A stretch of 64,000 bases of DNA from Rhodosalinus sediminis. Its GTDB lineage: Bacteria > Pseudomonadota > Alphaproteobacteria > Rhodobacterales > Rhodobacteraceae. Positions within the stretch are counted from its first letter, which is position 1; each line of letters starts with the position of its first letter. The stretch lies in the NCBI RefSeq assembly GCF_003385555.1, contig NZ_QOHR01000014.1, forward strand, positions 1 to 64,000. Direction: 5' to 3'. Below, piece by piece: positions 17,371-25,878 of the stretch. Position numbers and translations under genes: made by a program. The notes beneath the pieces were generated by a model. The model saw only the letters and a list, made by a program, of their open reading frames with translations, was not told where the DNA came from and did not search any database.

Positions 17371-19791
17371 ATGAAGGACATGACCAATCCCCAGCCGATC
17401 GACACGGCCGATCTGCTCGCCGCCGCGGACGGCGCGGGCCGGGCGATCCCGCCGGTCTGGCCGCTGGCCTCCTCGGTGGCGGTGAACCCCTACCTCGGGC
17501 AGACGGGCGAGAGCCTCGCCCGGACCGGCGCGCGGCTCGCGCGGGTGGCGGGGCTCTCGGTGACGATGCCGCGCGCGTGGTATCAGGCGCGCATCGCGGA
17601 CGGGCGGATCAGCGACGACGATCTCGCCGCCGCGCTGGAGGCGAGCCCGCACGCCGAAAAGCCGGCGAGCCTCGCCGCGCTCAAGGAGGCCGCTGGTCGC
17701 GCGGAGCGCAAGCCGCACGCCCTGCCCACCCTCGCCGAGATGGCCGCCGAGCATTCGGGCACCGACTGGGCCGGGCTCGTGGCCGACCGGATCAGCCACT
17801 GGGCGGCGAGCTACTTCGACGAGGGGCAGGCGCTCTGGAAGGCGCCGAAGCGGCGCGGGCCTTACGCCGAGTGGCGCGCCGTGGCGACCCACGACCTCAT
17901 CCCCGAGATCCACGGGCTGAGGGGCTTCGCCGCGCATGTCGCCGAGGCGCCCGAGACCGCCGAGGGCGCCATCGCGCGGGCGACGCGCCGCCTCGGCCTC
18001 GCGCCCGAGATGCTGGAGACCTATTTCCACCAGCTTCTGATGACCATAGGCGGCTGGGCGCAATACGCGCGCTACAGGCTCTGGCAGGTGGAACTCGGCG
18101 GCGGGACCGATCCGGTGATGACCGAGATGCTGGCGATCCGGCTGCTCTGGGAGGAGGCGCTCTTCCTGCAATACGAGGAGGCCGTGATCGACCGCTGGGA
18201 GCGGGTCAAGGCGAGCCATGCCGCCCCCCTCGCGCCGACGGTGGACCTCGTCCTGGACGAGATCCTGCAGGAGGCCGCCGAGCGCGGCGCGCAGCGGGGC
18301 CTCGCCGCGATGTTCGCCGCCGAGACGCCCGCGCCGGCGGAGGCGCGCCCGGCGCTGCAGGCGGCCTTCTGCATCGACGTGCGCTCCGAGGTGTTCCGCC
18401 GCGCGCTCGAGGCGCTCGACCCGCGCGTGCGGACGCTCGGCTTCGCGGGGTTCTTCGGGGTGGCGGCGAAGCACCGCGACTTCGCCTCCGACGTCGAGGA
18501 ACTTCGCCTGCCCGTCCTGCTGAACCCGGCGGTGACGACCGTCGCCGGCGCGCCGGAGGACGCCGAGGCCGATCAACAGGCGCGCTTCGCGGCGCGCGCG
18601 AAGCGGGCCTGGGGCCGGTTCAAGCTTGCCGCCGTCTCCTCCTTCGCCTTCGTGGAGGCGATGGGGCCGGTCTATGCGGGTAAGCTGGTGCGCGACGCGC
18701 TCGGCCTCGCGCCCGCGACACTGCCCGACGGCCCGGCGCCACGGCTCGACCCGGCGCTCGATCTCGCGACGCGGACCGACGCGGCCGAGACGGTGCTGCG
18801 CGCCATGTCGCTGACGGAAAACTTCGCGCGGCTCGTCGTGCTCGCCGGGCACGGGGCGAACGTGACGAACAATCCGCACGCCTCGGCCTATCACTGCGGC
18901 GCCTGCGGCGGCTACTCGGGCGAGGTCAACGCGCGGCTGCTCGCCGGGCTGCTGAACGACCGGGAGGTGCGCGCGGGCCTCGTCGGGCGCGGCATCGAGG
19001 TGCCCGAGGACACGCTCTTCCTCGGCGCTCTGCACGACACGACGACCGACACGATCAAGCTCTACACCGCCGACGTGGACGCCTCCGCCCACGGCGCGGA
19101 CATCCGGCAGGCGCAAGAGTGGTTCGCCGCCGCGGGCCGGGTGACGCGGGGCGAGCGGGCGCTGCGCCTGCCGCGCGCCGAGAGCGCGGCGGAGGTCGAG
19201 CCGCGCGCCCGCGACTGGGCCGAGGTGCGCCCCGAATGGGCGCTCGCCGGATGCCGGGCGTTCATCGCCGCGCCGCGCGGGCGGACGCTCGGCAAGGACC
19301 TCGCGGGCCGCGCCTTCCTGCACGACTACGACTGGAAACAGGACGAGGGCTTCCCGGTGCTCGAGCTCATCATGACGGCGCCCGTCGTCGTGGCGAGCTG
19401 GATCAGCCTGCAGTACTACGGCTCCACCGTCTCGCCGCAGACCTTGGGCGGGGGCAACAAGCTCCTGCACAACGTCACCGGCGGCATCGGCGTGGTCGAG
19501 GGCAACGGCGGGCTCCTGCGCGCGGGGCTGCCCTGGCAATCGGTGCACGACGGTGAGGATTTCCAGCACGAGCCGCTGCGGCTTTCCGTCTGCATCGAGG
19601 CCCCGCGCGAGGCGATGTCGGCCATCCTCGAGAAGCACGAGGGCGTCCGCGCGCTCTTCGACAACCGCTGGCTCCACCTCTTCGCGCTGGACGAGGCGGG
19701 CCGCCTCGCCTGGCGCTACACAGGCGATCTCGAATGGGAGGCGGTCGCGGCGGCCCCGCACGCCGAGCCGCGCCTCAAGGCGGTCGGATGA
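17371..19791 (+). CDS. dabA: DAB inorganic-carbon transporter subunit DabA (DUF2309)
   Basis: 806-residue DUF2309 protein, the carbonic-anhydrase-like partner of DabB on the cytoplasmic face. The zinc ligands expected from the Halothiobacillus DabA (two Cys, His, Asp) are all present: C334 and D336 in [10 protein letters not shown]494 in [11 protein letters not shown] and C509 in YHCGACGG. The H-C spacing of 15 matches the characterised protein, so it is probably active. It lies 22 bp after dabB and overlaps the next gene by ATGA. In organisms fixing CO2 or needing carboxylation at low CO2, this complex accumulates bicarbonate; no Rubisco or carboxysome gene is in this window. Confidence 0.92.
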   Translation: MKDMTNPQPIDTADLLAAADGAGRAIPPVWPLASSVAVNPYLGQTGESLARTGARLARVAGLSVTMPRAWYQARIADGRISDDDLAAALEASPHAEKPASLAALKEAAGRAERKPHALPTLAEMAAEHSGTDWAGLVADRISHWAASYFDEGQALWKAPKRRGPYAEWRAVATHDLIPEIHGLRGFAAHVAEAPETAEGAIARATRRLGLAPEMLETYFHQLLMTIGGWAQYARYRLWQVELGGGTDPVMTEMLAIRLLWEEALFLQYEEAVIDRWERVKASHAAPLAPTVDLVLDEILQEAAERGAQRGLAAMFAAETPAPAEARPALQAAFCIDVRSEVFRRALEALDPRVRTLGFAGFFGVAAKHRDFASDVEELRLPVLLNPAVTTVAGAPEDAEADQQARFAARAKRAWGRFKLAAVSSFAFVEAMGPVYAGKLVRDALGLAPATLPDGPAPRLDPALDLATRTDAAETVLRAMSLTENFARLVVLAGHGANVTNNPHASAYHCGACGGYSGEVNARLLAGLLNDREVRAGLVGRGIEVPEDTLFLGALHDTTTDTIKLYTADVDASAHGADIRQAQEWFAAAGRVTRGERALRLPRAESAAEVEPRARDWAEVRPEWALAGCRAFIAAPRGRTLGKDLAGRAFLHDYDWKQDEGFPVLELIMTAPVVVASWISLQYYGSTVSPQTLGGGNKLLHNVTGGIGVVEGNGGLLRAGLPWQSVHDGEDFQHEPLRLSVCIEAPREAMSAILEKHEGVRALFDNRWLHLFALDEAGRLAWRYTGDLEWEAVAAAPHAEPRLKAVG

Positions 19792-20636
19792 GCACGCGGG
19801 GCTCCGGCCTCTGGGCCGGGCGCATCGCCCGGCTCGCCACGATGCACGGCAAGGAGGCGGCGCTCGCGCCGCCTCTGGCGCGCGCGGGGCTCGAACTGCG
19901 CCGCGTGGCCGGCGTGGACACCGACGCGCTCGGCACCTTCACGGGCGAGATCCCGCGCGCCGGCAGCCTGCACGACGCCGCCGAGGCGAAGGCCCGGCTC
20001 GCCATCGAACTGTCCCGCGGCGATCTGGGCCTCGGGAGCGAGGGCGCCTACGGCCCGCACCCTCAGATCCCGGTGATCCCGCAGGGGGTCGAAACGCTCG
20101 TCCTCGTGGACGCCGCCCGCGATCTCGTCCTCTCCGAGACGATGGAGGCGCCCCGCCCCGTCTACGACCACGCGGAGGCGGCGGCGCTCCCGGCGCTCGA
20201 ACCCTTCCTCGCGCGCATCGGCTTTCCGGGCCATGCGGTGATCGTCCAGCCCAAGGGCGGCGGCCCCGCGCGCAAGGGGCTGCGCGCCCGCACCGCGCTC
20301 GCCCGCGCGGTGGCGGAGGCGGCGGAGGCCTCCGCCGACGGCCTCGCCGTCGTGCAGACCGACATGCGCGCGCACATGAACCCGACGCGCATGCGCGCTC
20401 TCGCCGCGCTGGCGGAGCGTTTCGCCGAGCGCCTCACCTGCCCCTGCCCGGCCTGCGGCGCGCCCGGCTGGGGTCCGGTGCGCCCCGGCCCCGCGCTGCC
20501 CTGCGCCTGCTGCGGGGGCGCGACGCTCACGCGCGGCGCCCCGGTCCGGGGCTGCGCGGCCTGCGCGCACGAAGCGGCGGAGGCGTCGGCCACGGCGCAG
20601 GCCGACCCGATGCACTGCCCCGCCTGCAACCCGTGA
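19788..20636 (+). CDS. DUF6671-like CxxC-rich protein coupled to dabA
   Basis: 282-residue protein of unknown function that I associate, from memory, with DUF6671. The N-terminal signature is [16 protein letters not shown]. The C-terminal ~70 residues contain four CxxC motifs (CPAC, CACC, CAAC, CPAC), consistent with one or two zinc-ribbon-type sites. There is no signal peptide or membrane segment, so it is probably cytoplasmic. The ATG overlaps the dabA stop, and the three genes form one transcription unit, which suggests a role in DAB assembly, zinc delivery or control. The 3' end lies in the first unit of a 147-bp tandem duplication. Confidence 0.72.
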   Translation: MSTRGSGLWAGRIARLATMHGKEAALAPPLARAGLELRRVAGVDTDALGTFTGEIPRAGSLHDAAEAKARLAIELSRGDLGLGSEGAYGPHPQIPVIPQGVETLVLVDAARDLVLSETMEAPRPVYDHAEAAALPALEPFLARIGFPGHAVIVQPKGGGPARKGLRARTALARAVAEAAEASADGLAVVQTDMRAHMNPTRMRALAALAERFAERLTCPCPACGAPGWGPVRPGPALPCACCGGATLTRGAPVRGCAACAHEAAEASATAQADPMHCPACNP

Positions 20637-20834
20637 TCCGGGCGCGGCCCATTCCCGTCGGCACGTCGCCATGCCGCGGGCAGCCCACCGGTCCGGAGCT
20701 GCGCGGCCCGCGGACCCGAAGCCGCGGCGGCGACCGCCACCGCGCAGGCCGACCCGATGCACTGCCCCGCCTGCACCCCGTGACCCGGGCGCGGCCCATC
20801 ACCCGAGGCGCGCCGCCATGCGGCGGGCGGACCC
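20541..20834 (+). repeat. 147-bp tandem duplication covering the DUF6671-like 3' end
   Basis: Two diverged copies, 20541-20687 and 20688-20834, offset by exactly 147 bp (49 codons). Shared landmarks include CCGGTCCGGRGCTGCGCGGC, GCGCAGGCCGACCCGATGCA, CTGCCCCGCCTGCA and GGGCGCGGCCCAT. The first copy contains the stop codon of the gene, so the second is an untranslated echo encoding the same last residues in the same frame. The rest of the gap to 20945 shows nothing else. Confidence 0.85.
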
Positions 20835-20945
20835 CCTCCGGCGCGCCCCCGGCGAAGCGCGCCCGAGCCTTCACGCCCCTCGGCCCCGCGTCACATCATA
20901 CCGAGATATCGCCCGCAGCTGGCGCGCCCCGGTCGCCCCCGGCGA

Positions 20946-22070
20946 TCACGCCGCGAGGCCGGGCCGGTCGGGCGCGAGGCCCGCGGGATCGACGCCCGCC
21001 TCGGCGAAGCCCTCGGGCATCGCGTGCCCGGCGACCAGCGCCGCGGCAAGCTGGCCCAGCGCCGGCGCCGTCTGGATGCCGTAGCCGCCCTGCCCCGCCA
21101 GCCAGAAGAAGCCCTCGGCGTCGGGCGCGTAGCCCGCCACCGGCTCGCCGTCCGCGACGAAGCTGCGCAGGCCCGCCCACTTGTGCGCGATCCGGCGCAC
21201 CGAGAGGTCGAAGGCCTGCTCGACACGGTCCACCGCAATGGCCACGTCGAGCTCCTCGGGCTGCGCGTCGCAGGGCGCGGAGGGCGTCGCGTCGGCCGGC
21301 GAGATCAGGAGCTTGCCGGCGTCGGGCTTGACGTAGAAGCTCTCCTCGGCGTCCACCACCATCGGCCAGCCGTCGTCGGCCGGCCCCGCCGGCGGGTCGA
21401 TCAGCGCCGCGGTGCGCCGCTTCGGCGTGAGGCCGACGGGCCGGACGCCCGCCATCCGCGCGATCTCGTCGGCCCAGGCGCCGGCGGCGTTGACGAGGAC
21501 CGGCGCCTCGACCGTGCCGCCCCGCGTCTCGACGCGCCAAACGCCGCCCGCGCGCGTGACCGCGCCGACCTCCGCATCGGTCATCACCGCGCCGCCCGCA
21601 GCCTTGAGCGCGCGCAGATACCGCTGATGGAGCGCGTCCACGTCGATGTCGCTCGCCTCGCCGTCCCAGAGCGCGGCGGCGGCGTAGCCCGCGCGCAGGA
21701 GCGGCAGCCGCGCCTGCGCCTCGGCCACGTCGAGCGGCGCGAGGGCGCCCGCCATCTCGGCCTCGAGCGCGGCGAGCGCGTCGCCCTGGTCCTCCCGTGC
21801 GAGGAAGAGCACCCCGCGCGGACGCAGGAGCGGCGCGCCCGAGGGGCCCGTCCAGCCGCGGAAGGAGGGCCCGGAGGCGCGCGACAGCGCCCGCACCCCG
21901 GCCGGCCCGTAGGTGCAGGTGTAGAGCGCCGCCGAGCGCCCCGTGGTGTGATAGCCGGGCCGCGCCTCGCGCTCGAGCAGCACGACCTCCGCCGTCCCGG
22001 CCAGTTCGGCGGCGACCGAGGCCCCCGCGATCCCGCCTCCGATCACCGCGACATCCGCCGTCCGTGTCAT
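20946..22070 (-). CDS. dauA: D-arginine dehydrogenase-like FAD oxidoreductase
   Basis: 374-residue flavoprotein of the DAO family. An N-terminal FAD-binding motif (VAVIGGGIAGASVAAELA) is followed by YHTTGRSAALYTCTYGP, the PKRRTAALIDPP segment, WPMVVDAEESFYVKPDAGKL, HKWAGLRSFVADGEPVAGYA and EGFFWLAGQGGYGIQT. These blocks match my memory of Pseudomonas aeruginosa D-arginine dehydrogenase in order and spacing, including the active-site Tyr and Arg regions. It would oxidatively deaminate D-arginine or other D-amino acids to 2-oxo acids. It stands alone between unrelated units; no dauB partner is adjacent, so the physiological substrate is uncertain. Confidence 0.82.
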   Translation of the reverse strand: MTRTADVAVIGGGIAGASVAAELAGTAEVVLLEREARPGYHTTGRSAALYTCTYGPAGVRALSRASGPSFRGWTGPSGAPLLRPRGVLFLAREDQGDALAALEAEMAGALAPLDVAEAQARLPLLRAGYAAAALWDGEASDIDVDALHQRYLRALKAAGGAVMTDAEVGAVTRAGGVWRVETRGGTVEAPVLVNAAGAWADEIARMAGVRPVGLTPKRRTAALIDPPAGPADDGWPMVVDAEESFYVKPDAGKLLISPADATPSAPCDAQPEELDVAIAVDRVEQAFDLSVRRIAHKWAGLRSFVADGEPVAGYAPDAEGFFWLAGQGGYGIQTAPALGQLAAALVAGHAMPEGFAEAGVDPAGLAPDRPGLAA

Positions 22071-22624
22071 GCCCTGTCTCCTTCGCTCTGCCGTCTCTCC
22101 CTAGCGCGACGGCGGCGCGAGGGAAATGCGCGGCCTATGCCCGGCGGCGGCCCGCCCGGGCCGCGCGCCGGGCACCGGGCACCGGAGCGCCGCGCGCAGG
22201 CGCCCGTCGCTCCATACCTGCGCCGAGGGGTGGCTCCACCGCCATCGGCTCACCGCCCGCCGCCATTTGCCCGCATGCGCGCGAAGGGATGGCTCCACCG
22301 CCTTGCCAAGGCGCGGCCTTGAACACTGCGCGCCCTTGCGCGCAGAGGTGGCGCCCGTGCGGCGCCGGACCCCTCGACGACGGCCTCGCGCCGCGCACGC
22401 GCAGGCGGGCGTGCAGAGCCGGAACATGCGGCATTCGGACGGTGGACGCATCGCGTGCGCGCGCGAGGACAGGCCGCACCGCGCCATTGCACCTTCGCAA
22501 GGTGAACGCCCCGCGCCCACAGAACCCCCGGCACGACGAGAGCGCCCCCCGCGAAGAGGGCCCGGACGGGCCCGATGAGCGGCGCCACTCGACCGCGCCG
22601 CCCCGGCGCCCTAGCTTGCGCCGC
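22071..22624. other. 554-bp gene-free region rich in small palindromes
   Basis: No convincing gene. A near-repeat GGRTGGCTCCACCGCC occurs at 22227 and 22286 (period 59 bp), each centred on the palindrome GGTGG-CT-CCACC or a variant. Further hairpins are CGCCTTG-C-CAAGGCG and TGCGCG-CCCTT-GCGCGCA. The region separates the divergent dauA-like gene and the membrane/MoxR operon and must hold both promoters; no clear -35/-10 pair stands out. Confidence 0.5.
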
Positions 22625-23320
22625 ATGCTGATCGTCGCGCCCAACACCGTGCTCAACCCCGCCGCGCTCGAGACGCGGCAGGTGCCGAAGAAGATCTTCG
22701 GCCGCATCGCCGTCCTGCCCCGCCGCGCGGGGCCGGCGGCTTGGGCGCGGATCGCGCTCGACGTGCAGATCCTGCGCTATCTCGTGGCGCTCGCGCCCTT
22801 CGTCCTCGCCATGGCGATCTGGCCGCGCCTCGCCTTCCCGATCGCGCAGGCGCCGATCCTCATGGTGCTGCTGGTGGGCGTGGTCGAGATGCGCGTGCTG
22901 CGCCCGACGAAGGCGGGCCGCGCGCGTCTGATCGACGCGGACGCCGCCGAGCGGGGCCTCGACACGCTGCGCTTCCGCGCGCGGGCGGCGCTCACCCGGA
23001 TCGCCGCGCGCAAGGGGATCGAACAGGAGCGCCTCCACCTCGTCGTCGAGCAGTCCGAGCTCGCGCGCGTGCCGCCGCTGACCCTCGTCTCGGTGCAGAT
23101 CGACGGGCCGGAGCCGCGCCTCCTGCCGCTCGACGCCGCGGAGCGGGCGATCCTCTCCGACGGGCTCTTCGACGCCGAGCTGACCGAGCGCGACCTCCTG
23201 CGCATCAACCTGCGCGAGGAGAGCTTCCTGCGCGACGTGAGCCTCGAGGCGCGCGCCGTCTCCGCGCATGCGCGCCTCGCCGCGCGGATGGAGGCCGCCC
23301 GCGCGGAGGCCGCGGAATGA
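22625..23320 (+). CDS. Uncharacterised membrane protein, first gene of the MoxR/VWA operon
   Basis: 231-residue protein I cannot assign to a named family. Two hydrophobic helices occur near residues 45-95 (ILRYLVALAPFVLAMAIW and APILMVLLVGVVEM); the rest is a soluble C-terminal domain with many Arg and Glu. The ATG at 22625 is the first sensible start; the upstream in-frame sequence is low-complexity. Its stop overlaps the moxR start (ATGA), so it belongs to that operon. It may anchor the AAA+/VWA pair at the membrane, which is inference from context only. Confidence 0.72.
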   Translation: MLIVAPNTVLNPAALETRQVPKKIFGRIAVLPRRAGPAAWARIALDVQILRYLVALAPFVLAMAIWPRLAFPIAQAPILMVLLVGVVEMRVLRPTKAGRARLIDADAAERGLDTLRFRARAALTRIAARKGIEQERLHLVVEQSELARVPPLTLVSVQIDGPEPRLLPLDAAERAILSDGLFDAELTERDLLRINLREESFLRDVSLEARAVSAHARLAARMEAARAEAAE

Positions 23321-24426
23321 GCGTCAACGCCCGCCATCTCTCCGCCGGCGAGGCCGCCGAGGTGCTGGAGGCCGCCTGGCGCGCGCAGCGCGACCGGGGC
23401 CTGACGGTGAGCTGGATGCTCCACGGCCGCCCCGGCGTCGGCAAGACGCAGATCGTACAGGAGCTCGCCACGCGGATCGGCGCGCGCCTCTTCGACCTGC
23501 GCCTGACCACGATCGAGCCGCAGGACCTGCGCGGCCTGCCCTACTACGACCACGACGCACGCCGCACGGTCTGGTACCGTCCCGAGGATCTGCCCGACGA
23601 TCCGGAGACCCCCTCGGTCCTCTTCCTCGACGAGCTGACGGCGGCGCCCCCGCACCTGCAGCCCACGGTCTACGGCCTGCTGCAGGAGCGGCGCGTGGGC
23701 CGCCACCGCCTGCCCGCCTCCGTCCTGATCGTCGCCGCCGGCAACGCGGTGGAGGACGGGGCGGTGGCCTACGACATGGGCACCGCCCTCTCCGACCGGC
23801 TGATCCATCTCGCCGTGCGGGCGAGCGCCGAGGACTGGCTGACCAACTACGCCCCGCGCCGCGCCATCGACCCGGCGGTGACGGCCTTCCTGCGCGGGCG
23901 GCCCGACCTTCTCGACACGACGGAGCGGAGCCTGCGCGACGGCACGCTCGTCGCCTGCACCCCGCGCAGCTGGGAGCGCGTCAGCGACATCCTGCGCGCG
24001 GTGCCCGACCGGCGCCTGCGCCAGGCGATGATCGCCGGCACCGTGGGCGAGGCGGCGGCGGCCGAATTCGCCCTCGTGGCCGACGAGGTCGCGGCGCAGG
24101 TCCGGGTGGACGAGATCCTCGCCGCGCGGCCGGGCGCCCGCCGTGCCCTCTACCCCGAGACGCTGCACGGGCTGAACGCGCTGGTCTACGGCCTCGTCGG
24201 CGCGGCGGAGGCGGCGAACATGGACGCGGTGATCGAGGTGATGGCCGGCATCCGCGAGCTCGGCGGCGAGGCGCGCTTCGAGGGGCTGCCGCTCGCCGAG
24301 CTCACCGCCTTCGGCTTCGAGATGCTGATCCGCAAGGCGATGGACGAGGGCACCGAGGCGGCCTTCCTGCGTTCGCCCGCCTACGCCGCCTACGCCGAGG
24401 AGCGCCGGGCGGCGGGCCTCGCATGA
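23317..24426 (+). CDS. MoxR-type AAA+ ATPase
   Basis: 369-residue AAA+ ATPase. Walker A is HGRPGVGKTQIV, Walker B is SVLFLDELTAAPP, and sensor 1 is VLIVAAGNAVEDGA. MoxR proteins work as chaperones that act with a VWA-domain partner to mature or insert metals into enzymes. The expected partner is the next gene, overlapping by ATGA, and the gene before overlaps in the same way. The client enzyme is not evident. All nucleotide-binding residues appear intact. Confidence 0.88.
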   Translation: MSVNARHLSAGEAAEVLEAAWRAQRDRGLTVSWMLHGRPGVGKTQIVQELATRIGARLFDLRLTTIEPQDLRGLPYYDHDARRTVWYRPEDLPDDPETPSVLFLDELTAAPPHLQPTVYGLLQERRVGRHRLPASVLIVAAGNAVEDGAVAYDMGTALSDRLIHLAVRASAEDWLTNYAPRRAIDPAVTAFLRGRPDLLDTTERSLRDGTLVACTPRSWERVSDILRAVPDRRLRQAMIAGTVGEAAAAEFALVADEVAAQVRVDEILAARPGARRALYPETLHGLNALVYGLVGAAEAANMDAVIEVMAGIRELGGEARFEGLPLAELTAFGFEMLIRKAMDEGTEAAFLRSPAYAAYAEERRAAGLA

Positions 24427-25646
24427 GCGTGCACTCCGAGCGCGCGGCGCCCGCGCTCGCCCACCTGGGCGAGGCCGACCCGGCGCTCGCCGCGCTCGCG
24501 CTCTGGATCGCGCACCGCGACGGCGAGCCGATGCGCTCGGACGCGACGACGATCCACTACGACGCCGCCTTCGCCCTGCGTCCCCGCCCCGAGCAGGTGG
24601 GCCTCGCGGGTCACCACATCCTGCACGTCGCCTTCCGCCACGCGGCGCGCATGGCGGCGATGGCCGAGCGCGAGGGCGCGCGCTTCGACGCGCGGCGCTT
24701 CACCCTCGCCGCCGACGCGCTCGTGAACGAGGCGCTGATCGCCGCCGAGCACGCCCTGCCGCGTCCGGCCGTGCGCCTCGCCGACCTGCTGGCGATGCTC
24801 GACGCCGCCGAGGAAAGCCCCGAGGCCGCGCTCGCCGTCTGGGACGTGGAACGCCTCTACCTCGCTCTGGGCGCCGAAGAGGCGCGCTCGGGCGGCGGCG
24901 AGAGCGCGGACTACGCCCGCCGCATGGGCCTCGCCCCGGACCTGGAGCCCGACCCGGACGGCGGCGCCGAGGACCCGCAGGCCGCCGACTGGCAGGGCCA
25001 CCTCGCCCGCGCGCTCGAGGCCGGGCGGCAGGCCGGGCGCGGCATCGGCCGCCTCGCGTCGGCGCTCGGCGACCTGCCCGCGCCCCGCGTGCCGTGGGAG
25101 CGCCGGCTCCGCGGCCTCGTCGCCCGCGCGCTCGGCCACCGCCCGCAGCCCGCGCCGACGCGCCCCGCGCGGGCCTGGATCGCCCGCGAAGCGGCGGCGC
25201 GCGCGGCCCAAACGGCGACGCCCGGCTTCGAGCCCGCCCTCGCCCGCAAGGGCGCGCGCCCCCGCCTCGCCGTCGCCCTCGACACCTCGGGCTCGGTCGA
25301 GGACGCGACGCTCGCCCGCTTCGCCGCCGAGATCGCCGGCCTCGCCCGCCGCACCGCGGCCGAGACCCACCTCCTCGCCTTCGACGAGACGGTGCACGAG
25401 GCGCGCCTGCTGCCGCCCGCCGGCGTCGAGGCGGCGCTGCGCGCCCGCCCCCTCCGCCGCGGCGGCGGCACGAGCTTCGAAGAGGTGCTCGCCGCAGCCG
25501 AACGCCTGCGCCCGGCGATCGCCGTCGTGCTCACCGATCTCGACGGCCGCTTCCCGGCGCGCCCCGCCATGCCGGTGCTCTGGGCGACTCCCAGCGCGCC
25601 GCGCGCCACGCCGCCCTTCGGCCGGGTGCTGGAAATGGACGGCTGA
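24423..25646 (+). CDS. DUF2201-like VWA protein with metallopeptidase-like N-terminus
   Basis: 407-residue protein. The N-terminal ~150 residues resemble the putative metallopeptidase domain of DUF2201 and contain GHHILHVAFRHAARMA, where the zincin HExxH is replaced by HHxxH. The C-terminal ~150 residues form a VWA-like domain with a MIDAS-type DTSGSVEDATL and the later LTDLDGRFPA. Together with the MoxR ATPase it makes a classical AAA/VWA pair. The gene is the last of a three-gene coupled operon. Loss of the Glu in the HExxH position suggests that the domain binds metal without peptidase activity, which is an inference. Confidence 0.8.
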   Translation: MSVHSERAAPALAHLGEADPALAALALWIAHRDGEPMRSDATTIHYDAAFALRPRPEQVGLAGHHILHVAFRHAARMAAMAEREGARFDARRFTLAADALVNEALIAAEHALPRPAVRLADLLAMLDAAEESPEAALAVWDVERLYLALGAEEARSGGGESADYARRMGLAPDLEPDPDGGAEDPQAADWQGHLARALEAGRQAGRGIGRLASALGDLPAPRVPWERRLRGLVARALGHRPQPAPTRPARAWIAREAAARAAQTATPGFEPALARKGARPRLAVALDTSGSVEDATLARFAAEIAGLARRTAAETHLLAFDETVHEARLLPPAGVEAALRARPLRRGGGTSFEEVLAAAERLRPAIAVVLTDLDGRFPARPAMPVLWATPSAPRATPPFGRVLEMDG

Positions 25647-25669
25647 CGCCGCGGCGGCCTCAGCCGGAC

Positions 25670-25735
25670 GAGGGGGCGCTGCCCCCTCTTGGCCTGACGG
25701 CCAATTCACCCCCGGAGTATTTGGACCAAGATGAT
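25670..25735 (+). repeat. Dispersed intergenic element, copy B
   Basis: Almost identical to copy A: GAGGGGGC-GCT-GCCCCCTC, TTGGCC-TGAC-GGCCAA, then CACCCCCGGAGTATTTGGAC and CAAGATGATG. It follows the VWA gene and may terminate that operon. Confidence 0.75.
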
Positions 25736-25804
25736 GGACGCGCCACGCCGCCACGGTTCGCGCAGTCTGCGGCTGAGCACTCGCATGGAGGATCGATTCG
25801 GACC

Positions 25805-25856
25805 CATCATCTTGGCGAAAATACTCCGGGGAGCGCGAGGGGCAGCGCCCCTCGCC
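25805..25856 (-). repeat. Dispersed intergenic element, copy D, inverted relative to copy B
   Basis: On the minus strand it reads GAGGGGCGCTGCCCCTCG (hairpin), GCGCTCCCCGGAGTATTTTC, then GCCAAGATGATG. The second hairpin seen in copies A and B is missing. It lies just after the der stop in der's own orientation, so copies B and D sit tail to tail between convergent genes, each as a candidate terminator of its own gene. Confidence 0.75.
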
Positions 25857-25878
25857 CCTGCGAAGCGACCGGGCGCCG

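Noticed and set aside
20688-20945. Second copy of the DUF6671-like gene end as a separate gene
   Set aside because: It has no start or ribosome site and only repeats the final ~30 codons after the true stop.
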